This document shows positions 62,012-64,000 of a DNA stretch of 64,000 nucleotides, in pieces. Within the stretch, counting starts at the first letter, position 1. Every line of letters begins with the position of its first letter. The stretch spans positions 3,534,001 to 3,598,000 of the forward strand of contig LT549889.1 of assembly GCA_900078775.1 (NCBI GenBank), written 5' to 3'. The notes under the pieces were generated by a model. It was given only the letters and a program-made list of their open reading frames with translations. It ran no database searches and was not told the DNA's origin. This DNA is from Mycolicibacterium aurum. Its GTDB lineage: Bacteria; Actinomycetota; Actinomycetes; Mycobacteriales; Mycobacteriaceae. Position numbers and translations under genes: made by a program.

Positions 62012-62045
62012 CAGTTAACGGAAATCGATGCCTCAGTTAACCGAA
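62012..62045. repeat. 12-mer direct repeat 22 bases apart (possible operator)
   Basis: CAGTTAACGGAA (62012-62023) and CAGTTAACCGAA (62034-62045) differ at one base. Their starts are 22 bases apart, about two helical turns. Each contains the palindrome GTTAAC. Confidence 0.55.
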
Positions 62046-62289
62046 CTTCGACTGTCTCGATAAACCTCGCGCGCACATGTCGTTGGGCGGCCACCCCGCG
62101 GAGCCGACGACGCCGGGCCGCCTTTCCACGCCAATCTGGCGTTGTTCCTTATGGTTTCCCGTTCAACATCCTCCGGGGTGGACAGCAAAAGGTCCGGCAT
62201 CGGTGGTTGTCCCGGCCGTGGCCGTGACGGCACCCGGCCGCCTTCTCCCCATACCCGCCAGAGTTGCTGACGCAGCGACTGAGCGGTGT

Positions 62290-62295
62290 TACGTT
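62290..62295 (+). promoter_or_regulatory. predicted -10 element, leaderless start
   Basis: TACGTT, then 6 bases, then the ATG at 62302. Confidence 0.5.
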
Positions 62296-62301
62296 CGGGC
62301 C

Positions 62302-62916
62302 ATGAATCAGAAAGCGATGAGACGTACCGGTGCGATCGCTGCAGCACTTGCCATTTCGGCTGCCGCCGTGGCCGCCTGCTCCCAGCAGACCCAGGATGCG
62401 GCGAAGGAAACCATGTCGAGTGCGTCGAGCGCCGCGTCCTCGGCAGTGGACGCCGGCACCAGCGCAATCCAGTCGGGTGCCAGCGAGGCGTCCACCGCGG
62501 TGTCCTCGGCCATCGCCGGGGCCCCCACCACGATCGAGGCCCCGGGTATCGGGCCCGTCACCCTCGATCCGCCGGTCGCGGCGGCCTATGACGACGCCGG
62601 CGGCCAGGACACGCTGGGCCTGCCCACCGCGGCACCCGAGCGGGTGGGCGATGGCACCGTGCAGGCGTTCGCCAACGGCACCATCTTCTCCTCACCGTCG
62701 GCCGGCACCCATCTGGTGCAGGGTGAGATCCTGCGGGTCTACAACGAAAACGGCGGGCCGGCCGGTCCACTGGGATTCCCCACCGCGGGCGAGGCAGAAA
62801 CCGGCGGCGGCCCCGACGCGGCCAACGGCGGCTGGATCACCGAGTTCCAGAACGGCACCATCACCTGGCTCAACAAGGGTGACGGAACGTTCGCGGAAAC
62901 GGTCACCCCCAAGTAG
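62302..62916 (+). CDS. lipoprotein with LGFP repeats
   Basis: 204 residues. The signal has a lipobox-like AVAAC (Cys at about 25), then an Ala/Ser-rich helical linker and two LGFP-type repeats: LGLPTAAPERVGDGTVQAFANGTIFSSP with a following turn, and LGFPTAGEAETGGGPDAANGGWITEFQNGTI. LGFP repeats occur in corynebacterial and mycobacterial wall proteins, including mycolyltransferases, and are thought to anchor proteins in the envelope. ATG at 62302. Confidence 0.82.
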   Translation: MNQKAMRRTGAIAAALAISAAAVAACSQQTQDAAKETMSSASSAASSAVDAGTSAIQSGASEASTAVSSAIAGAPTTIEAPGIGPVTLDPPVAAAYDDAGGQDTLGLPTAAPERVGDGTVQAFANGTIFSSPSAGTHLVQGEILRVYNENGGPAGPLGFPTAGEAETGGGPDAANGGWITEFQNGTITWLNKGDGTFAETVTPK

Positions 62917-62923
62917 CGGTCCT

Positions 62924-62954
62924 CGGGCACGTACCCACGCCGGGTGTGTGCCCG
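62924..62954. terminator. hairpin between convergent genes
   Basis: CGGGCAC (62924-62930) pairs with GTGCCCG (62948-62954), and inside it ACCC (62933-62936) pairs with GGGT (62942-62945). It lies between the LGFP lipoprotein and the minus-strand charged protein. Confidence 0.7.
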
Positions 62955-62967
62955 CCCCGGCGCGCCA

Positions 62968-63402
62968 TCAGGGCTTGGAGTTGAGCGCCGCCGCATTCGC
63001 CCGCGCGTAGACGGCATCGAGACACGCGGCGGCCGCTTCCTCCACCGCACTCTCGGCGAACAAGATCGCATCGACGGCGTACGCCTCAGCCCAGTCAGCC
63101 TGCCGCTCAGCGGCTTTGGCGTCGCGCTCCTCCTTCTTCTCTTCGATGGTGGAGCGTACCTTGGCGAGGTGGCTCTTCCAGTTGCCGCGCAGCTCGTCCC
63201 AATGCGAGGACACCCGGTCCGACGCGTCGTCCATCTTCTCCTTGACCCGGTCCGCGGCCGAGCTGGCGCGTTCGCGTGCTGCGTGCGCCTCCGCTTTCAG
63301 TTGCTCCTTCTCCTGTCCCGCGGACGCCTTGAGCTTGTCCGCAGATTCCTTTGCCTTCTCGGACAGTGCGTCGAATTCCTCGGTCAGACGGTTATCGGCC
63401 AT
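62968..63402 (-). CDS. charged, helical cytosolic protein of unknown function
   Basis: 144 residues, highly charged and almost free of Gly and Pro in the first 100 (LTEEFDALSEKAKESADKL, QEKEQLKAEAHAARERASSAADRVKEKM, then STIEEKKEERDAKAAERQ). A strong coiled coil is expected, resembling LEA- or apolipophorin-type stress proteins. The end (AYAVDAILFAESAVEEAAAACLDAVYA) is a hydrophobic helix. ATG at 63402 with AAGGAG 7 bases before. It may be a stress protein; it lies divergent from a P-type ATPase gene. Confidence 0.7.
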   Translation of the reverse strand: MADNRLTEEFDALSEKAKESADKLKASAGQEKEQLKAEAHAARERASSAADRVKEKMDDASDRVSSHWDELRGNWKSHLAKVRSTIEEKKEERDAKAAERQADWAEAYAVDAILFAESAVEEAAAACLDAVYARANAAALNSKP

Positions 63403-63556
63403 TACATACTCCTTGATCATGAGGTCAGCGCCGAACGATGGCCCGGTATCCATCATCGAGCGAACAGCGTTGACGGTCAATGTTTCTGACTTCCCGCGAG
63501 CACAGGCCGCGACGCCGGGGTTGCGCACCCACCGCTGCCGCTGCAGAGTCAGGTGT

Positions 63557-64000
63557 ATGCAGAGTCCACAATCGCAGGTGGACATCGAGGCCAAGGCTTT
63601 CGCCGACCTCGCCCACGCGCGGAGTCGAGCCGAGATCCTGGCCGCGTTGCGCACCTCCCCGGCGGGCCTTACCGAAGCCGAAGCCGCGGCGCGACTGGCT
63701 GCCGAAGGCCCCAACCGGCTGCCCGCGCCCCGGCACCGGTCAGCCGTGGTGCGCTTCCTGGCTCAGTTCAACAACGTGCTGATCTACATCCTGGTCACCG
63801 CCGCCCTGTTGAAGGCGATCCTCGGCGAATGGGTGGACTTCGCGGTGATCATCGCCGCCGCCGTGATCAATGCCCTGGTGGGGTATCTGCAGGAAGGCAA
63901 AGCCGAGCGCGCGCTGGACGGCATTCGCAAGATGCTGTCCGTCCGCGCCGAGGTCCGCCGCGATGACGACTGGGTCAACCTCGACTCGGAGTCGATCGTG
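63557..64000 (+). CDS. P-type cation ATPase, N-terminal part (runs off window)
   Basis: 148 residues are visible. The cation-ATPase N domain is ILAALRTSPAGLTEAEAAARLAAEGPNRLPAP, then the first helices (FNNVLIYILVTAALLKAIL and VDFAVIIAAAVINALVGYLQEGKAERAL). RKMLSVRAEVRRDDDWVNLDSESIV is the start of the actuator domain. This is the P2-type arrangement of Ca2+/Mg2+/Na+ pumps (CtpF-like in mycobacteria). The phosphorylation motif DKTGT lies beyond the window. ATG at 63557. Confidence 0.85.
   Translation, partial: MQSPQSQVDIEAKAFADLAHARSRAEILAALRTSPAGLTEAEAAARLAAEGPNRLPAPRHRSAVVRFLAQFNNVLIYILVTAALLKAILGEWVDFAVIIAAAVINALVGYLQEGKAERALDGIRKMLSVRAEVRRDDDWVNLDSESIV

Larger units (their letters stand above)
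61961..62301. other. 341-base intergenic region
   Basis: No gene seen. It holds the CAGTTAAC repeats described separately and the promoter of the LGFP lipoprotein gene. The middle portion is GC-rich and featureless. Confidence 0.5.

Noticed and set aside
1-64000. tRNA, rRNA, riboswitches and insertion sequences
   Set aside because: No cloverleaf, rRNA-like stretch, known riboswitch core or transposase was seen on reading both strands.

Overview
The window is a gene-dense, very GC-rich stretch from a fast-growing mycobacterium (Mycolicibacterium-type). The first 30 kb carries the gene neighbourhood known around Rv1086 to Rv1057 of M. tuberculosis, in reverse orientation: Z-prenyl synthase, hemolysin III, DUF255, mca, DUF4307, greA, metB, pra, cbs, lipU, SGNH hydrolase, fadA3, echA9, echA8, DUF2319 hydrolase, rhodanese, cupin, lpqV, two patatins, reductase-like protein, fadD14 and the seven-bladed beta-propeller. 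Gene names transferred this way rest on recognised protein sequence plus gene order, not on a database search. No rRNA, tRNA, insertion sequence, prophage or CRISPR array was seen.

Region by region. 1-12.9 kb: isoprenoid, mycothiol and sulfur-amino-acid functions, with two proline-rich membrane proteins; one of these has three 1-base homopolymer shortfalls that scramble part of its repeat. 13-30 kb: lipid and sterol-type catabolism (thiolases, crotonases, acyl-CoA ligase, patatins, esterases), with two matches to the KstR operator (14100 and 26289). 30.8-35.1 kb: a secreted SH3-type protein, then a tightly overlapping five-gene operon (MTB12-like secreted protein, ABC ATPase, permease, methyltransferase, SufR-like regulator) behind an IdeR-like iron box. 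35.2-38.9 kb: a CitA/DpiB-type two-component system divergent from a DctA dicarboxylate carrier. 39-45 kb: a DUF3060 protein, an exochelin-type formyltransferase (FxbA-like) behind a second iron box, and a polar amino-acid ABC importer followed by a peptidoglycan amidase. 44-48.4 kb: a glycosyltransferase divergent from an unusual membrane-anchored adenylation-carrier-thioesterase protein behind a third iron box, and a secreted protein built from 11-residue repeats. 48.9-57 kb: secreted glycosidase-like protein, LLM oxidoreductase, acyltransferase with DUF427 partner, an unknown membrane-protein pair, and a large secreted zinc-protease-like protein. 57-62 kb: a complete arginine deiminase operon (antiporter, deiminase, ornithine carbamoyltransferase, carbamate kinase). 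The window ends with an LGFP lipoprotein, a charged helical protein and the start of a P-type ATPase.

The most notable themes are: (i) three iron boxes within 10 kb, controlling what looks like an undescribed iron-responsive gene set, including a carrier-protein enzyme whose adenylation domain lacks the aspartate that normally binds an amino acid's amino group; (ii) at least nine genes with a TANNNT element 6-8 bases before the start codon, the arrangement of leaderless mycobacterial mRNAs; (iii) strong perfect hairpins without long U-tracts between many gene pairs.
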